From contig CAWARK010000014.1 of NCBI GenBank assembly GCA_963784415.1, forward strand, positions 186,001 to 250,000: a DNA stretch of 64,000 nt, written 5' to 3'. This DNA is from UBA7672 sp963784415 (GTDB lineage: Bacteria; Pseudomonadota; Alphaproteobacteria; Caulobacterales; Hyphomonadaceae). This document shows positions 28,401 to 37,810 of the stretch, in pieces. The first letter of the stretch is position 1. Each line of letters begins with the position of its first letter. The notes under the pieces are model-generated. The model worked only from the letters and a program-made list of their open reading frames with translations, was not told the origin of the DNA and ran no database searches. Made by a program: the position numbers and the translations under genes.

Positions 28401-29410
28401 GGCAGCTTGTCGGCCTCATGCTGGTCTTGCTCGCGGCGGCCTTCGCGCCAGCCGCTTCGGCACATGAGATTCGCCCCGCCTTCCTGCAGATCCGCGAGGT
28501 CGAGCCCAACGTCTACGACTTCCTCTGGAAGACCCCGGCGCAGGGCGAAATGCGCCTCGCCCTCAACATCATCGCCCCGCCCGAATGCGTGAACACCGGC
28601 GAACCGCGCGATGCGATGGTCGGCGGCGCCGTCATCGAGCGTTGGCGTGCGCGCTGCGAAGGTGGCCTCGTCGGCAAGAAGCTGGAGATCGAGAACCTCT
28701 CCCACACGCTCACCGACGCCATCGTCCGCTTCGAACCGCTTGAGGGCAATCCCAAGACCCTTCGTGTAAAACCCGAGGATCCCCTCGCCGCCATCCCTGC
28801 AGCCCAGCCCTGGACGGATGTCGCGGCCACCTACTTCGCCCTCGGCGTCGAACACATCCTGCTCGGCTTCGACCATCTGATGTTCGTGCTCGCCCTGCTG
28901 CTCCTCGTACGGGACTACAAACGACTCCTCGGCGCCATCACCGCTTTCACCGTCGCGCACTCGCTCACGCTCGCCGGCACCACCTTCGGCTGGATCAAGC
29001 TCGCGCCCGCCCCGGTGGAAGCGACCATCGCCCTCTCCATCATGTTCGTCGCCGTCGAGATCATGCGCGTCAGGGCAGGGCGCAACAGCCTCACCGCAGC
29101 GATGCCCTGGCTCGCCTCCTTCGCCTTCGGCCTGCTGCACGGCTTCGGCTTCGCCGGCGCGCTGCGCGAAATCGGTATCCCCGAGGACGCCGCCCCGCTG
29201 GCGCTGCTGTTCTTCAACCTCGGCGTCGAAGCCGGCCAGCTCACCTTCATCGCCGCCGTGCTGACCCTCATGTTCATGTGGAAGCGGCTCGCCCCCGCCA
29301 CCCTCAACACCCGCCTCGGCGACTACAGCTGGCGCGCGCCCGTCTACGTCATCGGCGTCACATCCGCTTTCTGGTTCATCCAGCGTACTGTCGTTGTGCT
29401 GGGGCTTTAG
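28397..29410 (+). CDS. HupE/UreJ family membrane protein
   Basis: The GTG at 28397 overlaps the PPIase stop and opens a signal peptide (LVGLMLVLLAAAFAPAASAHE). A ~120-residue extracytoplasmic beta-rich region follows, then about six membrane helices with the His/Asp-rich motifs GVEHILLGFDHLMFV, FTVAHSLTLA and GLLHGFGFAGAL. These are diagnostic of HupE/UreJ, a family linked to nickel or other metal handling, although the N-terminally extended type is not characterised. The metal and direction of transport are unknown. Confidence 0.85.
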   Translation: MRQLVGLMLVLLAAAFAPAASAHEIRPAFLQIREVEPNVYDFLWKTPAQGEMRLALNIIAPPECVNTGEPRDAMVGGAVIERWRARCEGGLVGKKLEIENLSHTLTDAIVRFEPLEGNPKTLRVKPEDPLAAIPAAQPWTDVAATYFALGVEHILLGFDHLMFVLALLLLVRDYKRLLGAITAFTVAHSLTLAGTTFGWIKLAPAPVEATIALSIMFVAVEIMRVRAGRNSLTAAMPWLASFAFGLLHGFGFAGALREIGIPEDAAPLALLFFNLGVEAGQLTFIAAVLTLMFMWKRLAPATLNTRLGDYSWRAPVYVIGVTSAFWFIQRTVVVLGL

Positions 29411-29414
29411 TCAG

Positions 29415-30752
29415 CTATTTCAGATTTGAAGACGGCGTCGATCCCGACATCACCAGCAGCATGTCGTACCCATGCACCACCCGCATCAGAGCAGGGTCGG
29501 TCCCGTCGCGCCAATACCCGAGTATTGCCCGCAGCGGCCTGAGATCGAATAGCGTGAACGTCTTCGGGTCTGCCGCGTCGAAGATCGCGCTCAACCCCTG
29601 GTCGTAATTGTCCTTTGGATCCGACGGTCGATAGATCCAGTCCGCCGCATCGAACACTGCTGTCGGCGATCCCTTGCCCTGCAGGATCATCACCTGAAAC
29701 GCCTTGCCGCCTTCGATGTAGGCGATCTCCGGCGCGAGCGTTCCGATGTCGAATGTCTCTGAATCGTTCCGTCCGTGCACGAGGTGCGAAGACCCCATCT
29801 TGAAGAACACCTTCGGCTTGCGCCCTCCTGCGCGTTCTTCCTGCCAGTGGCGCAACAGGTTGGCGCGCATGTCGTCCGAACGCCGGACGTTGGAGTCATA
29901 CCCCTTGCCCGCAACCCAAAGCGCATTGATCTCCAGCGTCTCTTCCAGCGTCGTCAGGATACGCGAAGCCGCCGCCGGCCGCTTCGGCCAGGCCTCCCGC
30001 ACCGCCCGCACCAGCGCCGGATCGCCGGCGAAGGTGAAGATGAATTGCGGGTTCTTCTCTGCCGCATGCCTCGCCCATCCCGCCTCCGACGCCGCACGCA
30101 GCTTCGCCAGCGCCTCTGCCGCCGCCTTGGGCTTCGCCATCGGCTCCAGCCGCGCCATCAGCAGGCGATCCCCGCCCACCTCATAGTCGACGCCCCACAA
30201 CACCGGCGCCTCGCCCGTCACCGACGCACGCACTCGCGCCAGCATCTCCGCCTCTTCCTGCATCGTGAAGAACGCAGCGCCTCCGCCTGGCGCCAGCAGC
30301 TGCCCGCGCAATCCGTCGATCCCGCCCCGCGCCGCCTCATCCAGCGCATCCGCCATCGGCGGCGACACCTCGATCACGAATTTCGCATAGCCATCCTTCG
30401 CCAGCGTCTCGAATAGCTGCCCCGCCAGCTTCGGGTTCTCCGCAATGCCGTGCTCCTCGCCCAGCATGAAGAACTGCGCCGCCTTGCCTTCGGCGACCAG
30501 CTTGTCCCATCCCGGCCCCGAGAACGTCCTGCCGTCATAGGTCAGCGCATAGCTGTTCGCCTTTGCCGCCGCCGTCAGCCTCTCCGCCACGCTCGGCTTG
30601 GGCGGCGCCGGGGCGGGCGCCTCCACCGGCGGCGCAGGCGCAACCGCAGCCGGCGCCTCCGCAGCCGCCACCTTTGCTTCGGGCGCCTGCACACACGCAG
30701 CGGCCGTTGCGGCAAACAGCATGGCGATGATGCGTCGGGTCAGGCTCTGCAT
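29415..30752 (-). CDS. Putative lipoprotein with ChaN/erythromycin-esterase-like domain
   Basis: The 445-residue protein begins with a lipoprotein-type signal (ATAAAC) and an Ala/Pro-rich linker (residues ~25-55). The folded part contains FFMLGEEHGIAENP and FVIEVSPPMADAL, recalling the GE-H motif of ChaN-like and erythromycin-esterase-like proteins. A later KMGSSHLVHG segment supplies another His. I cannot assign a substrate. It is convergent with HupE (4-base gap) and divergent from the thiolase gene. Confidence 0.6.
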   Translation of the reverse strand: MQSLTRRIIAMLFAATAAACVQAPEAKVAAAEAPAAVAPAPPVEAPAPAPPKPSVAERLTAAAKANSYALTYDGRTFSGPGWDKLVAEGKAAQFFMLGEEHGIAENPKLAGQLFETLAKDGYAKFVIEVSPPMADALDEAARGGIDGLRGQLLAPGGGAAFFTMQEEAEMLARVRASVTGEAPVLWGVDYEVGGDRLLMARLEPMAKPKAAAEALAKLRAASEAGWARHAAEKNPQFIFTFAGDPALVRAVREAWPKRPAAASRILTTLEETLEINALWVAGKGYDSNVRRSDDMRANLLRHWQEERAGGRKPKVFFKMGSSHLVHGRNDSETFDIGTLAPEIAYIEGGKAFQVMILQGKGSPTAVFDAADWIYRPSDPKDNYDQGLSAIFDAADPKTFTLFDLRPLRAILGYWRDGTDPALMRVVHGYDMLLVMSGSTPSSNLK

Positions 30753-30883
30753 GAAATCCCCCAGATCTACGTGGCCCTCGATACGAACGCACCACGCCTG
30801 TTCGTCAAGACAGCATGTCCCGCCCGCAGGTTGTTTCCCTCGCGCCCGCCGCTATGGTGCGCCGCAATTCGAGGGAAACGCAC

Positions 30884-32092
30884 ATGACCAAGCTCCGCCG
30901 CGCCGCCATCGTCAGCCCGATCCGCACCGCGGTCGGTAAGTTCCAGGGCGCGCTCGCCCCGATGCAGGCAGGCGACCTCGGCGCCGTCATCCTGAAAGCC
31001 CTCGTCGAGCGCACCAAGATCGATCCCGCACGCATCGACGATGTCGTCTTCGCGCAGGGCTATCCCTCCGGCGAAGCCCCCTGCGTCGCCCGCTGGTCCG
31101 CCCTCGCAGCCGACCTCCCCATCTCCGTACCCGGCTACCAGCTCGACCGCCGCTGCGGCTCGGGCCTGCAGTCGATCATCGACGCCGCCATGTTCGTGCA
31201 GACGGGCGCTGCCGACGTCGTCGTCGCCGGCGGCGTCGAGAGCATGACCAACGTCGAATACTATTCGACCGACATGCGCTCCGGCGCCCGCGCTGGCTCC
31301 GTCACCATGCACGACCGCCTGCAGCGTGGCCGTGTCATGAGCCAGCCCGTCTCCCGCTTCGGCGTCATCTCCGGCATGATCGAGACCGCCGAGAACCTCG
31401 CCAAGGATTACCAGATCGGCCGCGAAGAGTGCGACGAGTACGCCGCCCGCAGCCAGCAGCGCGCCGCCGCCGCATGGAAGGCCGGCAAGTTCGACAACGA
31501 ACTCGTCCCCGTCGCCGTCCCGCAGAAAAAGGGCGACCCCGTCATCTTCAAGATGGACGAAGGCGTCCGCGGCGACGCCACCGCCGCCTCGCTCGGCCAG
31601 CTGCGCGCCATCGAGAAGGGCGGTGTCGTCACCGCCGGCAACGCCTCGCAACAGAACGACGCCGCTGCCGCCTGCCTCGTCGTCGCCGACGACAAGCTCG
31701 AAGAACTCGGCCTCGAACCGATGGGCTGGTTCGTCGGCTGGGCCGCCGCCGGCGTCGAACCGTCCCGCATGGGCATCGGCCCCGTCCCCGCCGTCGAGCG
31801 CCTGTTCGCCCGCACCGGCCTCAAGTGGAAAGACATCGACCTCGTCGAACTCAACGAAGCCTTCGCGCCGCAGGTTCTCGCCGTCCTCAAAGGCTGGAAC
31901 TGGAACGACGCCGACAAGCTCAACGTCAACGGCTCCGGCATCTCGCTCGGCCACCCCATCGGCGCCACGGGCGGCCGCATCCTCGCCAACCTGATGAACG
32001 AACTGCAGCGCCGCGAAGCCCGCTACGGCCTCGAGACAATGTGCATCGGCGGCGGCCAGGGCATCGCCGCCGTGTTCGAGCGCGCCGCCTAA
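30884..32092 (+). CDS. Acetyl-CoA acetyltransferase (thiolase)
   Basis: This complete thiolase of 402 residues has the acyl-accepting Cys in RRCGSGLQ (~90), NEAFAPQ, the catalytic His in GHPIGATG and the second Cys in MCIGGGQG near the C-terminus. It condenses two acetyl-CoA or cleaves 3-ketoacyl-CoA in fatty-acid or polyhydroxyalkanoate metabolism. The ATG at 30884 follows GAGGG. There are no partner beta-oxidation genes next to it, so degradative and biosynthetic roles cannot be separated. Confidence 0.93.
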   Translation: MTKLRRAAIVSPIRTAVGKFQGALAPMQAGDLGAVILKALVERTKIDPARIDDVVFAQGYPSGEAPCVARWSALAADLPISVPGYQLDRRCGSGLQSIIDAAMFVQTGAADVVVAGGVESMTNVEYYSTDMRSGARAGSVTMHDRLQRGRVMSQPVSRFGVISGMIETAENLAKDYQIGREECDEYAARSQQRAAAAWKAGKFDNELVPVAVPQKKGDPVIFKMDEGVRGDATAASLGQLRAIEKGGVVTAGNASQQNDAAAACLVVADDKLEELGLEPMGWFVGWAAAGVEPSRMGIGPVPAVERLFARTGLKWKDIDLVELNEAFAPQVLAVLKGWNWNDADKLNVNGSGISLGHPIGATGGRILANLMNELQRREARYGLETMCIGGGQGIAAVFERAA

Positions 32093-32576
32093 ACCGCACG
32101 CGGAGTTACACCCCATTTTGTTGGACAGCGTCCGCCGCTATCCCACAGACGCCAGAAAATCTTCTCAAGTGATCTCAATCACTTGCGAAGAAAATATGCT
32201 GGTTTGACGTTTCGCAAATCGGCCGGGCTCCGTGCAGGCGCATACTGCTCCGCATGACTCGAACACAAACGCGCACATACGGAGTGGTTACCCCATCAAG
32301 CCGCCAGCCTTTGCTGGAGGCCATGCTGTGCGCGTTTGCCTGGTTCGTGTCCAACGTCGTCTCGACGTGCAGGACGATCTTCAACCGCAACACCCGTGAT
32401 TGGCACACGGATGCGGCGCAGGAAGATCAGCCGACACCGAACGACCTCACGCAGGAAACACATCGGGCCGAAACAACCGGCGCCCCCCAAGCCCTCATGG
32501 TGAGCAGCACGCAAAGCGTGCGCCCGTCGAACCACGAGGGCGTGCTCACCACTGGAAGCGTGTTCAAGGAACACGC

Positions 32577-32601
32577 GTTCCCGGCGAAGGCCGGGATCCA
32601 G
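32577..32601 (-). repeat. REP-like palindromic element, copy 1
   Basis: On the minus strand it reads CTGGATCCCGGCCTTCGCCG..., the widespread proteobacterial intergenic repeat that would translate as WIPAFAG. The inner part is self-complementary (CCCGGC/GCCGGG) and can form a hairpin. Confidence 0.65.
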
Positions 32602-32647
32602 TCAGCGCGCAACGCGCGCTCTCAACAAGGCGCAGCTCTCTCCCCGC

Positions 32648-32766
32648 TCGTACCGACGAACGTCGGGATCCAGGGCGAATGGCGAGCCTTGTCCCGAGCT
32701 TGCAGCTTCAACTCCGCGCACGCAGCACAACTGTTCCTGGATCCCGACGTTCGTCGGGATGAGCGG
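32648..32766. repeat. REP-like elements 2 and 3 in inverted orientation
   Basis: A copy at 32648-32673 and an inverted copy at 32737-32766 share CTGGATCCCGACGTTCGTCGG with few mismatches and are about 63 bases apart. Each is a hairpin by itself (CCCGACG/CGTCGGG), and the pair could fold as one long stem. This arrangement resembles REP doublets mobilised by RAYT transposases; no such transposase is in the window. Confidence 0.65.
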
Positions 32767-32869
32767 TAAACGTTGCAGATTGCAGCGCGCAAACTCCGCC
32801 TGACCTAACTCAGGCCCACATCCCCACACGCAACCCCGGCCCCGCGCCGCAGGGATCGCACCGCCGCGT

Positions 32870-34198
32870 CTACTTCGCAGGATAGCTCGCCGTGTTCGCG
32901 CGCTCGCCGCCCCAGATCGACTGACCGTCAAGCGGGTACGCCGCCAGCACCGACGCCTCGAGGTTCATGTGCTTCTGGCCCTTCACTTCGAACAGCGCTT
33001 CGAAGTCGCCTTCCTTCGGCGTCTTTTTCTCGACCCGCGCCAGCCGGTCCATCTGCGTCACAGCTTCGGCGACGCCCATCACGGCCGTGTCGCGCGAGCC
33101 CGACAGGATCACGATGCGATTGCCCGCCGGTCCCTCGAACGACGAGAAGAAGCCATAGTCGCGATACATGTCGTCGCGCGGCGCCGCCAGGAACGCTTCG
33201 CTGTTGTAGGCGCGGTTGGTCTTCAGATCGATGATCTGGTCATAGCTCTTGCCCAGCGCAAACCGCGAGGTCGAGAACACCGGATCGCGCAATGGCCCAA
33301 GCCCGCTCAGCAGGCCGACATAGATGATGTCATCCGTCTTCATCCGCTCGAGCGGCATGTTCGACGACAGCGTCACCTGAACCTTCCGCCCCTCCTGGAT
33401 CAGCGGCGCGAGGTCGGCCAACGCAAACGCCGCCGACGCCGGCAGGTATTGCAGCGCCACGTCGGAATACTTGTCGAAGTCCTGCGGGTTGCGCCACTGG
33501 TTGCCGGCCAGGTCTTCCTTGCTGTTGATCGAAAAGTCGCGGATCAGACGCTTCAGCTTGGTCCGGTCCTCGTATTCGCCGAACATGTAGTAGTCGCCCA
33601 CCACGATCAGCAGCGGCCGCTTGCTGTTGGCGATCTCGGCCCACATGCCGCTATTGGCCAGTTGCGCCGTCACGGGAGCAGGGCGATTGGCGAACACCGC
33701 CCACGCCGTCACGTTCGCAGCAATTGCCACGGCCGCAAATCCGGCAGCCGCCAGAGCCCAGCTGATCTTCCGGCGGGCCGGCTTGTTCGCCGCCGCCGGC
33801 ATGTCGGAATCCGTTTCGGACTCTGCCGTAACGCCCGCTTCGACACCGTCCGGGCCGGCGCAGGCGATGCGATAATCGCCCTTGGGAATGTCCAGCCGCA
33901 CGCCGTTCGGCAGGCCGTGCCGCAGGTAGAAATCGTCGAGCCGTTTGCGCAGCCGGTGGATGTACACACGCGCTACCGGATCATCGCGCATCGCATCCGG
34001 ACCGGCCTTGCCGAACACGGCGAGGGCAATTTCAGCCTCCTTTGGCGGCCTGCCTTCAGCCGAGCGCAACGCCAGGAATTCGAACAGTTCGAGCAGCCTG
34101 CCAGACGCGCCGAGCACGCCCGACCCGCGCACGCGCGCGATCTCCGCGATGGTCGCGGGGTCGAGCATTTCGGGTGCTTCGAGAGGCGTAACGGTCAT
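32870..34198 (-). CDS. Winged-helix regulator with one membrane helix (CadC/ToxR-like layout)
   Basis: The N-terminal ~110 residues have the look of a winged-helix DNA-binding domain (GRLLELFEFLALRSAEGRPPKEAEIALAVFG, then DDPVARVYIHRLRKRLDDF and IPKGDYRIA). A single membrane segment follows at about 148-170. The remaining ~270 residues are predicted extracytoplasmic and contain a region around LLIVVGDYYMFGEYED. The layout suggests a one-component membrane-bound transcription regulator. I cannot name its signal or targets. Confidence 0.72.
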   Translation of the reverse strand: MTVTPLEAPEMLDPATIAEIARVRGSGVLGASGRLLELFEFLALRSAEGRPPKEAEIALAVFGKAGPDAMRDDPVARVYIHRLRKRLDDFYLRHGLPNGVRLDIPKGDYRIACAGPDGVEAGVTAESETDSDMPAAANKPARRKISWALAAAGFAAVAIAANVTAWAVFANRPAPVTAQLANSGMWAEIANSKRPLLIVVGDYYMFGEYEDRTKLKRLIRDFSINSKEDLAGNQWRNPQDFDKYSDVALQYLPASAAFALADLAPLIQEGRKVQVTLSSNMPLERMKTDDIIYVGLLSGLGPLRDPVFSTSRFALGKSYDQIIDLKTNRAYNSEAFLAAPRDDMYRDYGFFSSFEGPAGNRIVILSGSRDTAVMGVAEAVTQMDRLARVEKKTPKEGDFEALFEVKGQKHMNLEASVLAAYPLDGQSIWGGERANTASYPAK

Positions 34199-34438
34199 GT
34201 AACGTCCAGCAAATCCGACGCTTGCTGTACCTCATCCTGCGAACACAGTCTCGCAGTTGAAGCTTCACGTTGTCGGTACGGGCTGCATTTCCCCCGTCGC
34301 GCGAGACGGGTGTCACAGCGTTACAGGCGCCGTCAACCACGCCGGTTGGCCGCAAACGCCTCGGGGCAAGATCTTGCCTTCGGGCGACATTCAGGATTTC
34401 GGGCAACACCCGCCTATCGCACCTGCGGCATCCGCAGA

Positions 34439-35128
34439 TCAGTCCTGGGCCGCATCCGGATAGCGGGCATGTTCCCGGCCGAGTTCCCGCGCGATCAGGT
34501 CCTCGCGCATGGTTTGTAGGGTCCACAGCACATTCTCCGCGACCGTGCTGCGCGGGTAGGTGAACGTGTTGATGGCCAGCGCCCGCGACGCCATCGTCGC
34601 CGTGCCGATGAAACCACGCAGCTCCCGGCTGGATTTCAGCCCGGCCTCTTTCGCCAGCCGCAGGATCATCTTTCCATAGTCATCCGAGATCGCGCTCATC
34701 ATCGGGGTCACGGCTTCCCGGATCTCCGGATCGCTGCGGGATCCGATCCGGATCTCGTTCAGCGCCATGCCCTCGGGCATCCGCTGGGTCACATAGCATA
34801 GGTCCATGATCTTGCGGAACCGCTCCAGCCCAACCGGAACCTTGGCCAGCTCGGCCGCCCGCAACACGCCTTGATTGGCGTAAGCAAACTCAACCGTCCC
34901 CACGATCAGGGCCTGGCGGGTCGGAAAATGATGCACCATCGCCCCGCGGCTGACCCCGGCAGCGTCGGCCACCTTGATGTTGGTGACAGCCCCATAGCCC
35001 CACTGGTCGAGGCACTGGATGGTCGCTTCCAGGATGTGCCGGCAGGTCTCCGCCGAGCGGTCGACATTCTTCCGCCGCTCCGCTTTGGGCGGGGATTTCT
35101 GCGTCGCGGTGCGGGTCGCGTCCGCCAT
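34439..35128 (-). CDS. TetR/AcrR family regulator
   Basis: The helix-turn-helix lies at about residues 25-75 (HILEATIQCLDQWGYGAVTNIKVADAAGVSRGAMVHHFPTRQALI). An alpha-helical ligand domain of ~150 residues follows. I chose the ATG at 35128 because GAGGAAG precedes it. It diverges from a serine hydrolase gene 150 bases away, which it may control. Confidence 0.88.
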   Translation of the reverse strand: MADATRTATQKSPPKAERRKNVDRSAETCRHILEATIQCLDQWGYGAVTNIKVADAAGVSRGAMVHHFPTRQALIVGTVEFAYANQGVLRAAELAKVPVGLERFRKIMDLCYVTQRMPEGMALNEIRIGSRSDPEIREAVTPMMSAISDDYGKMILRLAKEAGLKSSRELRGFIGTATMASRALAINTFTYPRSTVAENVLWTLQTMREDLIARELGREHARYPDAAQD

Positions 35129-35279
35129 GTCTGCTTCCTCTCGCGCGTCCCCACGGCTGCCGTCATATTCCGCAACCTCCGCCCGAAGCGCAAGAACCGC
35201 AATGGCCCAGGCTGTAGCGTCATGATTTGCAGCCCGACGCGGGCGGGGGTAAGTCTCGGCAAACGTCACGGGAGTACAC

Positions 35280-36518
35280 ATGGGCAAGATAGAGCGCGTC
35301 GATCCGGCAGAGACCGGCCTCAATGCCGAGCGCCTGAAGCGGATTCCCGCTTTCTTCGACCCCTATATCGCAAAGCAGAAGCTGCCGTGCGTGGCCGTGC
35401 TCGTGGCCCGCGGTGGGCAGGTCGCCCACCTCTCATTTCAGGGCGCAACGGAAATGGGCGGCTCGCGTCCCATCGACGAGGACACGATCTACCGCATCTA
35501 CTCGATGACCAAGCCGATCACCTCGGTCGCGGCGATGATGCTGTTCGAGGAAGGCGCCGCTACGCCTCGACCACGAGGTCTATCGCTACATCCCCGAATT
35601 CCAGGACGCGATGGTGTTCGCGGGCGGCACAGCCGAAAAACCCGAGCTGAAAAAGCCTGACCGCGCCATGACGGTGCGTGATCTTTTCCTGCACACGTCG
35701 GGCATCACCTACAGCTTCCTGATGCAGGGCGGGCCGGACGAGATCTATCGCAAGAAGAAGATCGAGCATCCGACATGGCCGGGCGACCTCAAGAGCTTCT
35801 GTGAAGCGCATCGCGCAATCACCGCTGGCCTTCTCGCCGGGCGACAAGTGGAACTACTCGAACTCGACCGATGTCCTCGGCCGCGTCGATCGAAGTCGCG
35901 TCTGGCATGAGCCTCGACCAGTTCTTCCGCGAACGTATCTTCAAGCCGCTCGGCATGGACGACACTTTCTTCTCGGTGCCGGAAGACAAGCTCGACCGCC
36001 TGATGGCCTGCTACTCGCGCCACCCGATCACCGGCGTGATCACGCAGAGCGATCCGGGCGGCAAGGGCAGCGTCTATGCCCGCATGCCCAACGTGCTTTC
36101 CGGCGGCGGCGGCCTCGCCTCCACCATTGGCGACTACTTCAAGTTCTGCCTGATGCTCGCCAATGGCGGCGAACTCAACGGCGTGCGGCTGCTGTCGCCC
36201 AAGACGCTGGAGTTCATGACGATGAACCACCTGCCGGACAACAAGACGCTCAAGGACATGGGCGACAAGACATTCTCGGAATCGCGCATGGATGGCTCGG
36301 GCTTCGGCCTCGGCTGGGCCGTCACCACCGATGTCGTCGCAACCACGCAGCCCGGTTCGGCCGGCACGTTCTCGTGGGGCGGCATGGCGTCGACCTTCTT
36401 CTGGATCGATCCGGTCGAAGACCTGATCGCGATCCAGATGACGCAGCTGATGCCCTCGGGCGCCTATCCGATCCGTCCGCAGCTGCAGCAGCTCGTCTAC
36501 GCAGCGATCGAAGAGTAG
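35280..36518 (+). pseudogene. Serine hydrolase, beta-lactamase family S12 (three frame breaks)
   Basis: The start MGKIERVDPAETGL and the nucleophile motif SMTK (~80) are followed by FEEG, after which the frame breaks at ~35561. RLDHEVYRYIPEFQDAMVFAGG and DLFLHTSGITY then run in the next frame to ~35800, where a third frame carries SPLAFSPGDKWNYSNSTDVLGRV (YSN is the YxN motif). A final shift at ~35888 leads into IEVASGMSLDQFF...LGMDDTFF and the C-terminus. Each shift is cured by removing one base, giving ~410 residues of an intact class C/esterase-like enzyme. Three independent single-base insertions within 330 bases look more like sequencing error than decay. Substrate unknown. Confidence 0.8.
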
Positions 36519-36521
36519 GCC

Positions 36522-37748
36522 TCAGGTCACTTTCGACCGCGCATGGAATTCGGGCCTATCCCAGGCCCGCGTTTCCAGTATGTCGGCCAGCTGATCCATC
36601 GCGTCCCACACATCGACGAACCGCACGTACAGCGGCGCGACGCCGAACCGCATCGCATCCGGAGCGCGGAAATCCGGAATGATCCCGCGCGCGATCAGCG
36701 CCTGCACGATGGCGTAGCCATTCTCGTGCAACAGGCTCACATGCCCGCCACGCCCCGCCCCATCGCGCGGCGACAGCACGGGCAGGCCCATCGCATCGGC
36801 CCGCGCGATAACCAGATCACCCAGCGCACTTGTTTTTGCGCCGATGCTTCCCAACTCCACTCCGCCGAACGCATCGAGCGCGGCGTCCAGCGCAGAGAGT
36901 GACAACACCCCCGGCGTCCCCGCCGCAAAGCGCGAGACGCCCTCGCGCGGCGCATAGGCCGGGGTGAACGCGAACGGATCGGCATGTCCGAACCAGCCGG
37001 AGATCGGCGAGGCCAGCCGTTCGGCGAGATCGCCCTGCACATAGACAAACGCCGGCGCGCCCGGTCCGCCATTGAGGAATTTATACGTGCACCCCGTCGC
37101 CAGTCTTGCGCCATCCGCCTCCAGCTTCAGATCCAGCACGCCCGTCGCATGGCTCAGGTCCCATACGATCACGCCGCCGCTCCTGCGCGCGACAGCCTCG
37201 CAGTCCGCCACGCTGACAATGTCGGACGAACGATAGTTGACGATGCTGCGGATCAACACGCCGCCGGTCTGCTCCAGCGCGCCAACGCCCTGATGCTCAC
37301 CCACCCGCATCATCGTCGCGCCAGCCAGCGCCGCCAGCCCCTCAGCTACATACTGGTCCGTCGGAAACTCGCTGTCCTCGACAATCACCGTCCGCGACTT
37401 CGCAATGGGAAGCGCCGCCGCCGCCAGCTTGAACAGGTTCACCGAAACGCTGTCCGTGACGATCACATCGCCAGCCGCAACGCCGACCAACCGCGCCAGC
37501 TTCGCGCCGACCGTGCGGGGCAGGTCGATCCATCCGGCGGTATTCCACGAGCGGATCAGCCCCTCGCGCCATTCCGCGCGCGCCGTCCGCTCGACACGCG
37601 CCAGCGCAGCATGCGTGGCTGGCCCCAGCGAATGCCCGTCGAGATAGATCACGCCATCGGGCAGGGCGAACTGCGCCCGCACAGCGCCCAGCGGGTCGGC
37701 GCGGTCGAGCGCTTCGCAGTCCTGCCGGGAGCGGGGCGTATCAATCAT
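36522..37748 (-). CDS. kynU: Kynureninase
   Basis: The 408-residue PLP-dependent fold-type I enzyme has YLDGHSLGP near the N-terminus, DSVSVNLFKL, the PLP aspartate region VWDLSHATGVLDL, the Schiff-base lysine in TYKFLNGGPGAPAFVYV and PISGWFGHADPFAF. It cleaves kynurenine or 3-hydroxykynurenine to (hydroxy)anthranilate and alanine in tryptophan degradation. No tryptophan dioxygenase gene is in the window. It diverges from an alpha/beta hydrolase gene that resembles kynurenine formamidase in motif layout. Confidence 0.92.
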   Translation of the reverse strand: MIDTPRSRQDCEALDRADPLGAVRAQFALPDGVIYLDGHSLGPATHAALARVERTARAEWREGLIRSWNTAGWIDLPRTVGAKLARLVGVAAGDVIVTDSVSVNLFKLAAAALPIAKSRTVIVEDSEFPTDQYVAEGLAALAGATMMRVGEHQGVGALEQTGGVLIRSIVNYRSSDIVSVADCEAVARRSGGVIVWDLSHATGVLDLKLEADGARLATGCTYKFLNGGPGAPAFVYVQGDLAERLASPISGWFGHADPFAFTPAYAPREGVSRFAAGTPGVLSLSALDAALDAFGGVELGSIGAKTSALGDLVIARADAMGLPVLSPRDGAGRGGHVSLLHENGYAIVQALIARGIIPDFRAPDAMRFGVAPLYVRFVDVWDAMDQLADILETRAWDRPEFHARSKVT

Positions 37749-37810
37749 GCGCCATCTGCGACGACAGCGCGGATGCTTGCAATAGCGCGCGTCCCTTGCG
37801 ACTTACGGTC

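Larger units (their letters stand above)
32093..32869. other. Intergenic region with REP-like elements
   Basis: About 780 bases lie between the thiolase and a regulator gene. A frame at 32254-32769 is open but is partly built from the palindromic repeats described separately. It has no homology-like features, so I do not call a gene. No tRNA or terminator was recognised. Confidence 0.55.

Noticed and set aside
30767..32116. 449-codon frame on the minus strand
   Set aside because: Antisense to the thiolase, which has all catalytic motifs.
32254..32769. Open frame of 171 codons after the thiolase
   Set aside because: Half of it is REP-like palindromes (AFPAKAGIQ, VPTNVGIQ); no ribosome site or domain.
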